Assembly (NCBI GenBank): GCA_018725205.1
Contig: QLUB01000004.1
Coordinates: 1-29,876, forward strand
Reading direction: 5' to 3'
DNA length: 29,876 nucleotides
Source of the DNA: a candidate division NPL-UPA2 bacterium
GTDB taxonomy: Bacteria > Bacillota > UBA994
Under the pieces are notes generated by a model. The model did not search any database. It had not been told where the DNA came from and saw only the letters and a list, made by a program, of their open reading frames with translations. The number at the start of each line of letters is the position of its first letter. The stretch's first letter is position 1. Positions 22,358 to 29,876 of the stretch are shown here, one piece after another. The position numbers were made by a program, and so were the translations under genes.

Positions 22358-23041
22358 GTGTGGCCTCTGGTTAAAGTCTTGCTGGTAGATGACAACGCCA
22401 ACATACGCCAACTAATGGAAATATACCTAAAGCGCCAAGGCTTCGACGTATACCACGCAGAGCACGGTTCTGCCGCGCTCGACTTGTTGTCGCGTCAGCA
22501 CATAGACCTGATTGTGGCCGACATTTTAATGCCCGAAATGGACGGCTACGAGCTTACCTGCGCGCTGCGCGGCGCAGGTTTCACCTTGCCCATCCTTATA
22601 GTTACGGCGAAGCATGCTTGGCCAGACAAGAAGCAGGGGTTTCAGTCAGGCGCGGATGATTACATGGTTAAGCCCATAGATATGGATGAACTGGTGCTTA
22701 GGGTTGTGGCTCTGTTGCGCAGGGCAAGAATTAGCGTCGAGCAGCAAGTGAGGGTAGGAGACATCGTCCTTGACGCAGCAAAGTTTGAGCTGAGACAGAA
22801 CGGACAGGAGCATGCCCTGCCGCGCAAGGAATTCCAAGTGCTCTTTAAACTGCTGTCTAGTCCTGGGAAGATATTCACCCGTCAGGAGCTGCTCGACGAG
22901 TTTTGGGGCCTTGACAGCGAAGTTGATGAGCGCACCGTCGACGTGCACATAAAGCGCCTGCGCGACAAATTCGCGCACCAAAGCGAATTTGAGATTGTCA
23001 CAGTGCGCGGGCTTGGGTACAAGGCGGTGCGGCGCATATGA
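22358..23041 (+). CDS. OmpR/PhoB-family response regulator
   Basis: The 227-residue protein has a receiver domain (VKVLLVDDN, phospho-acceptor Asp55, conserved Lys105) and a C-terminal winged-helix DNA-binding domain (about 128-227) ending VRGLGYKAVRR. The frame opens at GTG 22358, which overlaps the only good Shine-Dalgarno (AGGGGGTG). A CTG at 22367, seven bases after it and matching the normal family N-terminus, could be the real start. The stop overlaps the start of the histidine kinase (ATGA). Operon context makes the RND pump a likely target, and the TTCACA boxes upstream point to self-regulation. Confidence 0.93.
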   Translation: MWPLVKVLLVDDNANIRQLMEIYLKRQGFDVYHAEHGSAALDLLSRQHIDLIVADILMPEMDGYELTCALRGAGFTLPILIVTAKHAWPDKKQGFQSGADDYMVKPIDMDELVLRVVALLRRARISVEQQVRVGDIVLDAAKFELRQNGQEHALPRKEFQVLFKLLSSPGKIFTRQELLDEFWGLDSEVDERTVDVHIKRLRDKFAHQSEFEIVTVRGLGYKAVRRI

Positions 23042-24381
23042 TTAAGCGGTCAATCTACATGCAGCTGGTGGCGATGCTGATCGGCATCATCTTTATCAGC
23101 AACGTTCTGGTCATGTTTACATTTGTCTTTACAACCGAACGAGGTATGCTCTCGGAAATGGAGGACGCATTGTGGGGGCTGACTACCCAGCTTAAAAGCC
23201 TCCATGCCGACGGATTGCTTAGCTCAGAGCGTATTCCGCTGATGGTGCAAACGGGCTACTTCCGCGCTAGTGTGTTTAGCACCTTAGAGGAAGTGCGCTT
23301 ATCCAAGCTCGTGCAGAGGTTTTTCCGGCCAGAAGACCTTGAGCTTCTCGCTTCAGGTGGCCAAGTGCTAAGCTCAACCTACAATCGCCTGACCTTTCGC
23401 CTCCCCGCAGTCATTGTGCGATTAGCAGGTGCAGGAGAAGGGGGCTATCTTTTTGTACATCCAAATTTAGGCATGCTAGCTGCCAACTTTCGCCATGTAA
23501 TCGTCAGGATGAACATAGTCTCATTAGTAGTTGGCTCAGTTATGGTGATGATTGCAGGCAGGTACATGGTGCGTCCCATCAGAGAGCTTAGCGAAGCCAC
23601 CAAACAGATCTCACGCGGCAATTTTAAGGTGACAGTCCTAACAAAACGCCGCGATGAGATTGGCCAGCTCGTAGATGGCTTTAACTCCATGGCGCAGGAA
23701 CTGCAGAGCATCGAACTCCTGCGGAGTGACTTTGTCGCTGCCATTTCCCACGAGTTTAGGACGCCGCTAACTTCTATCAAAGGGTTTACCAAACTGATAG
23801 GAGAAACGGAGAGCGCAGAGCGTAGGCGAGAATACGCCGACATAGTGGCTGCGGAGGCGGATCGTCTTGCGGAACTTTCGAGTGGCATTCTATTGATGAG
23901 TCAGTTAGAGAGCGGGCTTGGGGATATTTCTAAGCAGTGTTTCAGGCTTGACGAGCAGCTGCGTAAAGTCATCGTTCTCCTAGAGACCCAGTGGAGTGCA
24001 AAACGTCTTGACCTTGCCGTTGATCTCGCGGTAGTGGAGTACTCGGCAAACAAGGATCTCCTTTTTCAGGTCTGGCTAAATATTCTCGACAACGCCATCA
24101 AGTTTTCGCCTGCGCAGGGGAGAGTAGAAGTCCACTTGGCTGCGGAGAAAGACGCCTATACCTGTGTCATCCGCGACTTTGGCTCTGGCATCAAGAGCGA
24201 GCATCAGCCCCGCGTATTTGAGAAGTTCTATAAAGGAGATAGAGCTAGGGGCACGCACGGCAGCGGTCTTGGCCTCTCGATAGCCAAACGCATTGTCGAG
24301 CTCCACCAAGGAGAAGTGACCCTTACAAGCAGACATCTCAGCGGAACCACAATCACAGTGAAGCTGCCCAAGCAACCGTAG
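23038..24381 (+). CDS. sensor histidine kinase
   Basis: This 447-residue membrane kinase is the partner of the preceding regulator. It has TM1 (about 9-31), an extracytoplasmic sensor region of about 125 residues with no recognisable motif, TM2 (about 156-174), a HAMP linker (about 175-227) and HisKA with the phosphorylated His238 in AISHEFRTPL. The ATPase domain carries the N box (NILDNAIKF), DFGSGI and GSGLGLSIAKRI. The start codon overlaps the regulator stop. The signal is unknown; being encoded with an RND pump suggests envelope stress or a toxic compound. Confidence 0.95.
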   Translation: MIKRSIYMQLVAMLIGIIFISNVLVMFTFVFTTERGMLSEMEDALWGLTTQLKSLHADGLLSSERIPLMVQTGYFRASVFSTLEEVRLSKLVQRFFRPEDLELLASGGQVLSSTYNRLTFRLPAVIVRLAGAGEGGYLFVHPNLGMLAANFRHVIVRMNIVSLVVGSVMVMIAGRYMVRPIRELSEATKQISRGNFKVTVLTKRRDEIGQLVDGFNSMAQELQSIELLRSDFVAAISHEFRTPLTSIKGFTKLIGETESAERRREYADIVAAEADRLAELSSGILLMSQLESGLGDISKQCFRLDEQLRKVIVLLETQWSAKRLDLAVDLAVVEYSANKDLLFQVWLNILDNAIKFSPAQGRVEVHLAAEKDAYTCVIRDFGSGIKSEHQPRVFEKFYKGDRARGTHGSGLGLSIAKRIVELHQGEVTLTSRHLSGTTITVKLPKQP

Positions 24382-24392
24382 GAGGTAATAGC

Positions 24393-27300
24393 ATGTCCTT
24401 ACCCGCATTCGCCACATCGCGACGCATCACAGTCCTTATGCTAGTCCTAGTTACTGTAGTCATCGGAGTGATGTCGTACAGCCGTACGCCTGTTGATTTG
24501 CTGCCGAACATGAGTTTCCCCATGGCTGCTGTTTTCATTTCCTTCCCCGGCGCGGCCCCGCAAGAGGTGGAAACGCTAGTTACCAGGCCGTTAGAGGGGA
24601 CTCTCGCCACGGTAAGTAACATCCGCGAAGTCTCCTCCACCTCATCCGCCGGGCAAGCTACGGTGCTCCTCTCTTTTAACTGGGGCACAGACATGGACTT
24701 TGCCGCGCTCGAGATGCGGGAGAAAATCGATCTTGTGCGGCGCATGTTGCCCGCAGAGGTAGGCTCCCCCACCGTCATGAAATTTGACCCATCGCTTATG
24801 CCGATTATGTCAGTAGACATTGGGTCAAACACGCGCACCGCAGCTGAGTTGCGCGACCTAGCCGACCGGGTGTTGGCGGCGAGACTAGAACGAGTTCAGG
24901 GTGTCGCCTCAGTAACCGTCAGCGGAGGACAGCAGAGCGCCATTCAGGTACGCCTTGACCCACAGCAGTTAGAGCGTTTGGGCGTAACTCTCGGCCAAGT
25001 AACGGGTACGCTAAGAACGGCAAGCCTCAACCTTCCTGGCGGAGCCCTCCATATTGACGGCAGGGAGTATCTTATTCGCAGTGTAGGCCAGCTCACGTCG
25101 CTGGCTGCAATCGAGGATTTGATCGTGGGGATGCGCGCGGTGCGCACCGTGGTGACAACCACTTTTGAGCCGGTTCGTTTGCGTGAGGTCGGTGAGGTGT
25201 TGGAAGTAAACACCCTAGGGAACACGATTACGTTGCTTAACACGCTACCTAGCGTTTCCATTCGGCTACACAAGCAATCAGATGCCAACACCGTGCTCGT
25301 AGCCAATCTTGTGCATGCCGAACTGGTGGCCATGCGCACTGACTTTAGCGATCTCACCCTTGTTCCCACGCAGGACCAGAGTCGTTTTATCGAAGCTGCG
25401 ATTAGTGCTGTGGGGCAAAACGCCATTTACGGCGGTTTGTTGGCAGTGGCGATTCTCTTCTTCTTCTTAAAGAGCCTCGCCTCAACTTTGATTATCGCCA
25501 TCGCCGTGCCGGTATCGGTAGTGGCAACTTTTGCGCTCATGTATTTTGGCAATCTGTCCATCAACCTAATGACCTTGATGGGGCTAGCGCTAGGCATCGG
25601 CATGCTCGTGGACAACTCCATCGTCGTGCTTGAGAATATCTTCCGTCACCAAGAAGAAGGTACAGAGCTCATCGCAGCGGCGCGTCAGGGAACTGAGGAA
25701 GTAGCCATGGCGGTTACGGCATCTACACTTACCACGGTAGCCGTCTTTTTGCCGATTGCCTTCGTGGGCGGTATTACCGGCCTAATGTTCCGCGAGCTAG
25801 CGCTCACCGTCAGTTTTTCGCTGCTCGCGAGCCTTGCAGTAGCGCTGATCGTAGTGCCGATGCTGTCTGCAACTATCACCAAGGCTCGGCCCAGACGCGT
25901 TTCGAGCAACGGTCGCCAGCTCAACTACTACCAACGCTCATTAAAATGGGCACTTGGCAAAAAGGCTGTGGTGGCTCTAGTTACGTTGTCTTTGCTGGTC
26001 GGCAGTCTGCTTACCTTTAGTCACATCGGTGGCGAATTCATCCCCAGTATGGACCAAGGCGAAATGAGTGTTACCGTTACTTTGCCTGTGGGAAGCACTC
26101 TCGCCGATACGCAGGCAACGACTAGAGAGATACTAGACTACCTGCTAGCACGCGCGGAGGTAGAGACAGTGTCCACTGCGATGGGTGCGGCGGGAGGCGG
26201 ACGCGGTCCGATGGGGGCTGCGCAAGGCCGTGCAAATCGCGCCTCGATGACAGTGGTGCTAAAACCAGGATATCGCGGGGATGTGCTCGCAGGGGAGATC
26301 ACAGAGAAATACGCCGATTTCGCCCTCGCGAGGGTGCGTGCTTCGGCCGCTGCTGGCATGGGGGGCGGCGGGATGATGTCAGGCGGAAATAATGTGCAAC
26401 TCAATGTGTCTGGCCCCAGCCTAGAAGGATTGCGCCTACACACCGATCGACTTAAGGAAGTGGTCGCCGCAGTCGAGGGAGTCACTGAAGTTCGCGACAA
26501 CGCCGCAGTAGGTGCTAACGAGCTTGTGGTGCGTGTTGACCGAGAAAAGGCAGCTAGGCTGGGTCTCGCGCCTGTCTCGATCGCTCAAGCTGTGCGTACT
26601 GCGTTTCAAGGCGAAACCGTGGCCCGACTCCCACGTGACGGACGGGAACTTGATGTCAATGTGAGCCTTGCGGATTCTGCTCGTCAGAGCGTCACAGACC
26701 TGGAAAACTTAGTAGTTGCGGCAACGCAAGGGCAGGTGGTGCGGCTTAAGCAGGTAGCGGTTATCGAGCATGGGGTCGGCCCGGCATCGATCAACAGGCG
26801 TGCGAACCAGCGCTACATCTCCATTACAGGCACTATCGCAGGGCGTGACCTGCAGAGCGTATCGCGCGACTTACAGGTGAAGCTTGATGCACTCGAGCTT
26901 CCCGCAGATTATCGCGTGGAAATAGCCGGTGACATGATGGAAATGCAGGAGGCATTCAGCGGACTGATCACCGCGCTAATTCTTGCCGTGGTCTTGGTGT
27001 ACATGGTAATGGCCGCACAGTTTGAGTCCCTCCTCTATCCGTTGATTGTCATGTTTACCATGCCGCTAGCCGTCATAGGCGTTCTCTTTGCCTTGTTCTT
27101 CGCGGGACAAAACTTTAATGTCCCTTCCGTAATGGGGATTATCGTCTTGGCCGGGATTGTGGTGAACAATGCCATTGTCCTAGTGGACTATATAAACCAG
27201 TTGCGCACGCGGGGTCGCGATGTGCACGAGGCGATTATCGAGGCTGGTGGCGCGCGCTTGCGGCCCATCCTAATGACCACCGCGACTACGGTGCTTGGAC

Positions 27301-27455
27301 TCATCCCCATGGCGCTCCTCGGTGGTTCGGGCACCGAAATGCAGCGCCCCCTGAGTATTGCCATTATCGGGGGACTCACGGTGTCTACGCTGCTCACTCT
27401 CTACGTCATCCCTGTGGCCTACGACCTCGCTACCCTGCGTCGACGGGAAGCGTAA
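24393..27455 (+). CDS. RND-family efflux transporter (AcrB/SwrC-like)
   Basis: The 1020-residue protein has the duplicated RND plan: TM1 near 11-28, a large external loop, TM2-TM6 (about 337-500), then the second half with TM7 near 525 and TM8-TM12 after about 865. The TM4 motif reads GIGMLVDNSIVVLEN (Asp407-Asn408), and TM10 has GIVVNNAIVLVDY, as in many non-AcrB pumps. Two Gly/Met-rich patches lie in the second external loop (GRGPMGAAQG and GMGGGGMMSGG). No periplasmic adaptor or outer-membrane channel is encoded here, which fits a single-membrane SwrC-like system. It starts 11 bases after the kinase with AGGAGG and is probably controlled by it. Confidence 0.93.
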   Translation: MSLPAFATSRRITVLMLVLVTVVIGVMSYSRTPVDLLPNMSFPMAAVFISFPGAAPQEVETLVTRPLEGTLATVSNIREVSSTSSAGQATVLLSFNWGTDMDFAALEMREKIDLVRRMLPAEVGSPTVMKFDPSLMPIMSVDIGSNTRTAAELRDLADRVLAARLERVQGVASVTVSGGQQSAIQVRLDPQQLERLGVTLGQVTGTLRTASLNLPGGALHIDGREYLIRSVGQLTSLAAIEDLIVGMRAVRTVVTTTFEPVRLREVGEVLEVNTLGNTITLLNTLPSVSIRLHKQSDANTVLVANLVHAELVAMRTDFSDLTLVPTQDQSRFIEAAISAVGQNAIYGGLLAVAILFFFLKSLASTLIIAIAVPVSVVATFALMYFGNLSINLMTLMGLALGIGMLVDNSIVVLENIFRHQEEGTELIAAARQGTEEVAMAVTASTLTTVAVFLPIAFVGGITGLMFRELALTVSFSLLASLAVALIVVPMLSATITKARPRRVSSNGRQLNYYQRSLKWALGKKAVVALVTLSLLVGSLLTFSHIGGEFIPSMDQGEMSVTVTLPVGSTLADTQATTREILDYLLARAEVETVSTAMGAAGGGRGPMGAAQGRANRASMTVVLKPGYRGDVLAGEITEKYADFALARVRASAAAGMGGGGMMSGGNNVQLNVSGPSLEGLRLHTDRLKEVVAAVEGVTEVRDNAAVGANELVVRVDREKAARLGLAPVSIAQAVRTAFQGETVARLPRDGRELDVNVSLADSARQSVTDLENLVVAATQGQVVRLKQVAVIEHGVGPASINRRANQRYISITGTIAGRDLQSVSRDLQVKLDALELPADYRVEIAGDMMEMQEAFSGLITALILAVVLVYMVMAAQFESLLYPLIVMFTMPLAVIGVLFALFFAGQNFNVPSVMGIIVLAGIVVNNAIVLVDYINQLRTRGRDVHEAIIEAGGARLRPILMTTATTVLGLIPMALLGGSGTEMQRPLSIAIIGGLTVSTLLTLYVIPVAYDLATLRRREA

Positions 27456-27462
27456 GTCTACA

Positions 27463-27492
27463 CGTCCCCGTTGGGGCGTCCCCGTTGTTGCG
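27463..27492. repeat. GGGGAC repeat pair, inverted, between the RND gene and ywlC
   Basis: CGTCCCCGTTGGGGC (27463-27477) and GTCCCCGTTGTTGCG (27478-27492) are minus-strand versions of the family; the second is a 14/15 match to the fchA unit. CCCC-GTT-GGGG makes a small hairpin, so it may also act as a transcription end for the RND operon. Confidence 0.8.
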
Positions 27493-27513
27493 GTGGTGAA
27501 ATGCGGGCTCACG

Positions 27514-27522
27514 TGGTACAAT
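27514..27522 (+). promoter_or_regulatory. extended -10 promoter of ywlC
   Basis: TGG directly before TACAAT (27517-27522) forms an extended -10. No good -35 is present. Transcription would begin near 27529. Confidence 0.4.
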
Positions 27523-27530
27523 AGGTCGGG

Positions 27531-28565
27531 GTGACAGCGTTGCGCATTCTGTGCCCGCGTGAGCATACGGCTACAGACGAATACATTGCTGAAGCGGCTG
27601 CCATTTTACGAAATGGCGGCCTAGTGGCATTCCCTACAGAAACGGTGTACGGACTAGGCGCGCGTTTTGATTGCCCCGAGGCCGTCAGGCGCCTCTTTGC
27701 CGCCAAGGGGCGACCTGCGGACAATCCACTGATTGCACATATATCCCATCCAAAACAACTTGCAGAGCTGGTCGCAGAAATGACGCCCTTAGAAGAGCGA
27801 CTGATGCTGGCCTTTTGGCCTGGACCGCTTACGCTTGTGCTCCCAAAAACCGAGGCTGTGCACGCACTCGTTACCGGCGGACTCGCCACTATCGGCGTGC
27901 GCATGCCCGCCCACGCTATCGCGCTCGCTTTGATTACCGCGGCAGGTAGCCCAATCGTGGCACCGAGCGCTAATTTATCTGGGCGACCAAGTCCCACCAC
28001 CGCTAAACACGTAGCGCAAGACTTAGGCGAGTGTATTGATGCCCTAGTGGACGGCGGCGAGACGCGACTCGGGCTAGAATCTACGGTTGTGCAAGTGCGC
28101 GGCAAAGTCATCTACATATTGCGCCCCGGTAGTATTACGCGGGAGATGCTAGTAGAGGAGACTGGTCTAGCGGTGCAGGGGGCGTCTGCAGACAGTGCGC
28201 AGCCGGAAGGCACACCCCTTGCTCCAGGCATGAAGTACAAGCACTACGCGCCGCGTGCCGCCGTGATAGTGTATGAAGGACAGGCAGTTAGCGATATCGC
28301 TGCCGAAATAAAAGGCGATCCCCAGCATCTTGCGGTAATAGCCTTTCGGGACACGTTAGCTGGCTTGCCGGGGTGCGTTGCCCGCTTTACGCTAGGCGAG
28401 CGGGGGCAGGCGGATACGGCCGCGAAAAAACTTTATGCTTATCTCAGGGAAATTGACGATCTAGGTCTTTTGCGTGTGCTTGTCGAGGGGATAGCTCCAA
28501 TCGGACTCGGAGAGGCTGTAATGAACCGGTTGTATAAAGCCGCAACGCAAGTTAAAGGGAGGTAA
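27531..28565 (+). CDS. ywlC: L-threonylcarbamoyladenylate synthase (Sua5/YwlC)
   Basis: The enzyme makes threonylcarbamoyl-AMP from threonine, bicarbonate and ATP for the t6A modification of ANN-decoding tRNAs. The 344-residue protein has the YrdC domain (VAFPTETVYGLGA, then KGRPADNPLI, then SPIVAPSANLSGRPSPT) and a C-terminal Sua5 domain joined by the APGMKYKHYAPRAAV linker, so it is the long two-domain form. GTG 27531 opens the frame. TTG 27540, six bases after GGGGTGA, is at least as likely a start, since transcription should begin near 27529. The phosphatase gene begins four bases after the stop, the same pairing as ywlC-ywlE in B. subtilis. Confidence 0.93.
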   Translation: MTALRILCPREHTATDEYIAEAAAILRNGGLVAFPTETVYGLGARFDCPEAVRRLFAAKGRPADNPLIAHISHPKQLAELVAEMTPLEERLMLAFWPGPLTLVLPKTEAVHALVTGGLATIGVRMPAHAIALALITAAGSPIVAPSANLSGRPSPTTAKHVAQDLGECIDALVDGGETRLGLESTVVQVRGKVIYILRPGSITREMLVEETGLAVQGASADSAQPEGTPLAPGMKYKHYAPRAAVIVYEGQAVSDIAAEIKGDPQHLAVIAFRDTLAGLPGCVARFTLGERGQADTAAKKLYAYLREIDDLGLLRVLVEGIAPIGLGEAVMNRLYKAATQVKGR

Positions 28566-28569
28566 GCGT

Positions 28570-29256
28570 GTGAGGATCTTGTTTGTGTGCACTGGGAACA
28601 CCTGTAGAAGTGCGATGGCCGAAGCCATGTTTAAGCGCCACGCCGGACACGAAGTGCGCTCGGCAGGGGTAGCGGCAGACGCGGGAGCAGAGGCATCGCC
28701 GGGCGCTGTGGCTGCTTTAAAGCGGAAGGGAATTAGCCCGAGCGCGCATCGTGCGCAAGCGCTCAGTCAAGAGCTAGTGGAGTGGGCAGACCTCATTCTT
28801 ACCATGACTCGACGCCACAAAGAGACTGTGCTAAGCCATTTCCCCACAGTCCGCGCCAAGACATTTACCCTAAAGGAATTTCCTCGCGGCGAGGCAGAAC
28901 AACAAGCTGCCGAGGAAAGACTGCACGCCCTACATCAGAGCATGGATGAGAAGCGCCGTCAGTTTGCGGTCGCCAAATCGCCCAACATAGCGGAACTCGA
29001 GCAGCGCCGCAAGTCTCTGATGTTGGAACTCGCAGACACTGAAGGACATCTGGCCAAACTGCGCAGTGAGCTTAGAGAACTTGTGTATCCCGAGCGTGAG
29101 GAAATAGAGCGGCTGGAGAGTGTGCTTGCTGCCTACGACGTAGTTGACCCCTTCGGGCAAGATGAGGAGGCATATAACGCCTGCGCGACGGAAATCGACG
29201 CGTTGTTGCTTGAGGTGTCAAAAAAGCTCAGTACACTGTCTGGTGTGGTAGAATAG
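28570..29256 (+). CDS. ywlE: low-molecular-weight protein arginine phosphatase (YwlE-like) with coiled-coil insertion
   Basis: YwlE removes phosphate from arginine residues marked by McsB. The P-loop CTGNTCRS (Cys7 to Ser14) carries Thr11, the residue linked to phosphoarginine preference in B. subtilis YwlE. The catalytic Asp of the DPFG loop is Asp193; in ordinary members of about 150 residues it is near 118. About 75 extra residues (roughly 104-188) lie between the TFTLKEF strand and this loop. They are rich in Glu, Lys, Arg and Leu with heptad-like spacing, which suggests a long helical hairpin. The frame is intact and the active-site residues are present. The start is GTG 28570 with AAGGGAGG upstream. 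Confidence 0.9.
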   Translation: MRILFVCTGNTCRSAMAEAMFKRHAGHEVRSAGVAADAGAEASPGAVAALKRKGISPSAHRAQALSQELVEWADLILTMTRRHKETVLSHFPTVRAKTFTLKEFPRGEAEQQAAEERLHALHQSMDEKRRQFAVAKSPNIAELEQRRKSLMLELADTEGHLAKLRSELRELVYPEREEIERLESVLAAYDVVDPFGQDEEAYNACATEIDALLLEVSKKLSTLSGVVE

Positions 29257-29260
29257 CAGC

Positions 29261-29701
29261 ATGAAAATATCTCTTGGCAGCGACCACGCCGGACTAGCTC
29301 TAAAACAAGAAATTTTCCTATATCTTAAGCGCGCGGGACACACGGTTCTAGACAGGGGCACCAGTACGGACGCCTCTGTTGATTATCCTGATTTCGCCGC
29401 CAGCGTATGTAACGACATAAAGAGCGACGAGGCTGAGCGGGGGATACTCGTCTGCGGCACGGGCATTGGTATGAGTATTGCCGCCAACAAGCACGCCGGC
29501 ATCCGCGCCGCTCTCTGCCACGACACCTTTTCCGCCCGCGCTACGCGTGAGCATAACGATGCCAACGTCCTGTGCCTAGGCCAGCGCGTTATTGGGGCTG
29601 GCTTGGCGCTAGATATAGTTGCCGTTTGGCTGGGAGCCGAGTTTGCCGGGGACAAGCACTTGCGTCGTCTAGAGAAGATTGCGCGGCTTGAGAAGCACTA
29701 G
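29261..29701 (+). CDS. rpiB: ribose-5-phosphate isomerase B
   Basis: RpiB interconverts ribose 5-phosphate and ribulose 5-phosphate. The 146-residue protein has GSDHAG at the N-terminus, the catalytic Cys65 in GILVCGTGIGMSIAANK, and the HDTFSARATREHNDANVL segment with His87 and His98. Length is standard. The gene begins four bases after the phosphatase stop with a weak ribosome site and is probably co-transcribed with it. The ywlE-rpiB-glyA order is conserved in Bacillota. Confidence 0.96.
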   Translation: MKISLGSDHAGLALKQEIFLYLKRAGHTVLDRGTSTDASVDYPDFAASVCNDIKSDEAERGILVCGTGIGMSIAANKHAGIRAALCHDTFSARATREHNDANVLCLGQRVIGAGLALDIVAVWLGAEFAGDKHLRRLEKIARLEKH

Positions 29702-29734
29702 GACATAGATTAAGACAAAAGAGGAGAGAGGAAT

Positions 29735-29876
29735 ATGAGTCTAAGAGCCATTGACCCAGAAATCTCAGGCGTTTTAGAGCAAGAGCTTATCCGTCAGCAA
29801 GACCATTTGGAGCTAATTGCCTCCGAGAACTTCGTGAGCAAGGCCGTCCTCGAAGCCATGGGATCTGTGCTAACCA
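29735..29876 (+). CDS. glyA: serine hydroxymethyltransferase, 5' part only
   Basis: Only the first 47 codons are present; the window ends inside the gene. The start MSLRAIDPEISGVLEQE and the PLP-enzyme hallmark HLELIASENFVSKAVLEAMGS identify GlyA, which converts serine and THF to glycine and methylene-THF. ATG 29735 follows GAGGAGAGAGG. It continues the co-directional run from ywlC. Confidence 0.93.
   Translation, partial: MSLRAIDPEISGVLEQELIRQQDHLELIASENFVSKAVLEAMGSVLT

Noticed and set aside
27509..28111. 200-codon minus-strand frame inside ywlC
   Set aside because: Antisense to the conserved YrdC domain; no family resemblance.

Overview
The window comes from an anaerobic, probably spore-forming member of the Bacillota, most likely a Clostridia-type lineage. 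The reasons are a complete SpoIIE, the conserved spoIIE-tilS-hpt-ftsH order, the [FeFe]-hydrogenase maturation genes, formate-tetrahydrofolate ligase, an ECF-type vitamin transporter, a YwlE-type arginine phosphatase and strong Shine-Dalgarno sequences with many GTG/TTG starts. No narrower taxon can be supported. No rRNA, tRNA or CRISPR array was seen, and the right edge cuts glyA.

Layout. (1) 150-4238: a promoter, a structured leader ending in an intrinsic terminator, then a small hydrogenase-system regulator and hydG-hydE-hydF, which build the H-cluster; hydE and hydF overlap the genes before them. (2) 4278-10755: spoIIE behind a Spo0A-style promoter, then tilS-hpt and ftsH. (3) 10791-17126: a tight run hutH, ftcD, hutI, an unlisted 59-residue membrane peptide, a formiminocyclodeaminase gene and fhs. 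Together they take histidine to glutamate, ammonia and formyl-THF, with ATP from the Fhs step; urocanase (HutU) is not in the window. (4) 17130-18497 (minus): a CPBP-family membrane protein whose catalytic motifs are lost. (5) 18578-20018: a divergent CoaX-like gene and an ECF S component, probably pantothenate uptake and activation. (6) 20037-21308 (minus): dinB with a near-consensus SOS box. (7) 21362-22292: a decayed REP-associated (Y1) transposase and a DUF896 gene. (8) 22304-27455: an autoregulated-looking two-component system and an RND efflux pump. (9) 27514-29876: ywlC/sua5, an arginine phosphatase with a coiled-coil insertion, rpiB and the start of glyA.

Main points for a second look: the hyd-operon leader, whose basal stem and terminator are mutually exclusive (an unassigned riboswitch or a 6S-like RNA); a short GGGGAC repeat family, apparently linked to the broken transposase, that has written itself into the reading frames of the cyclodeaminase C-terminus and the DinB N-terminus; the phosphatase with about 75 extra coiled-coil residues; the catalytically dead CPBP protein; and the CoaX homologue lacking two signature residues.
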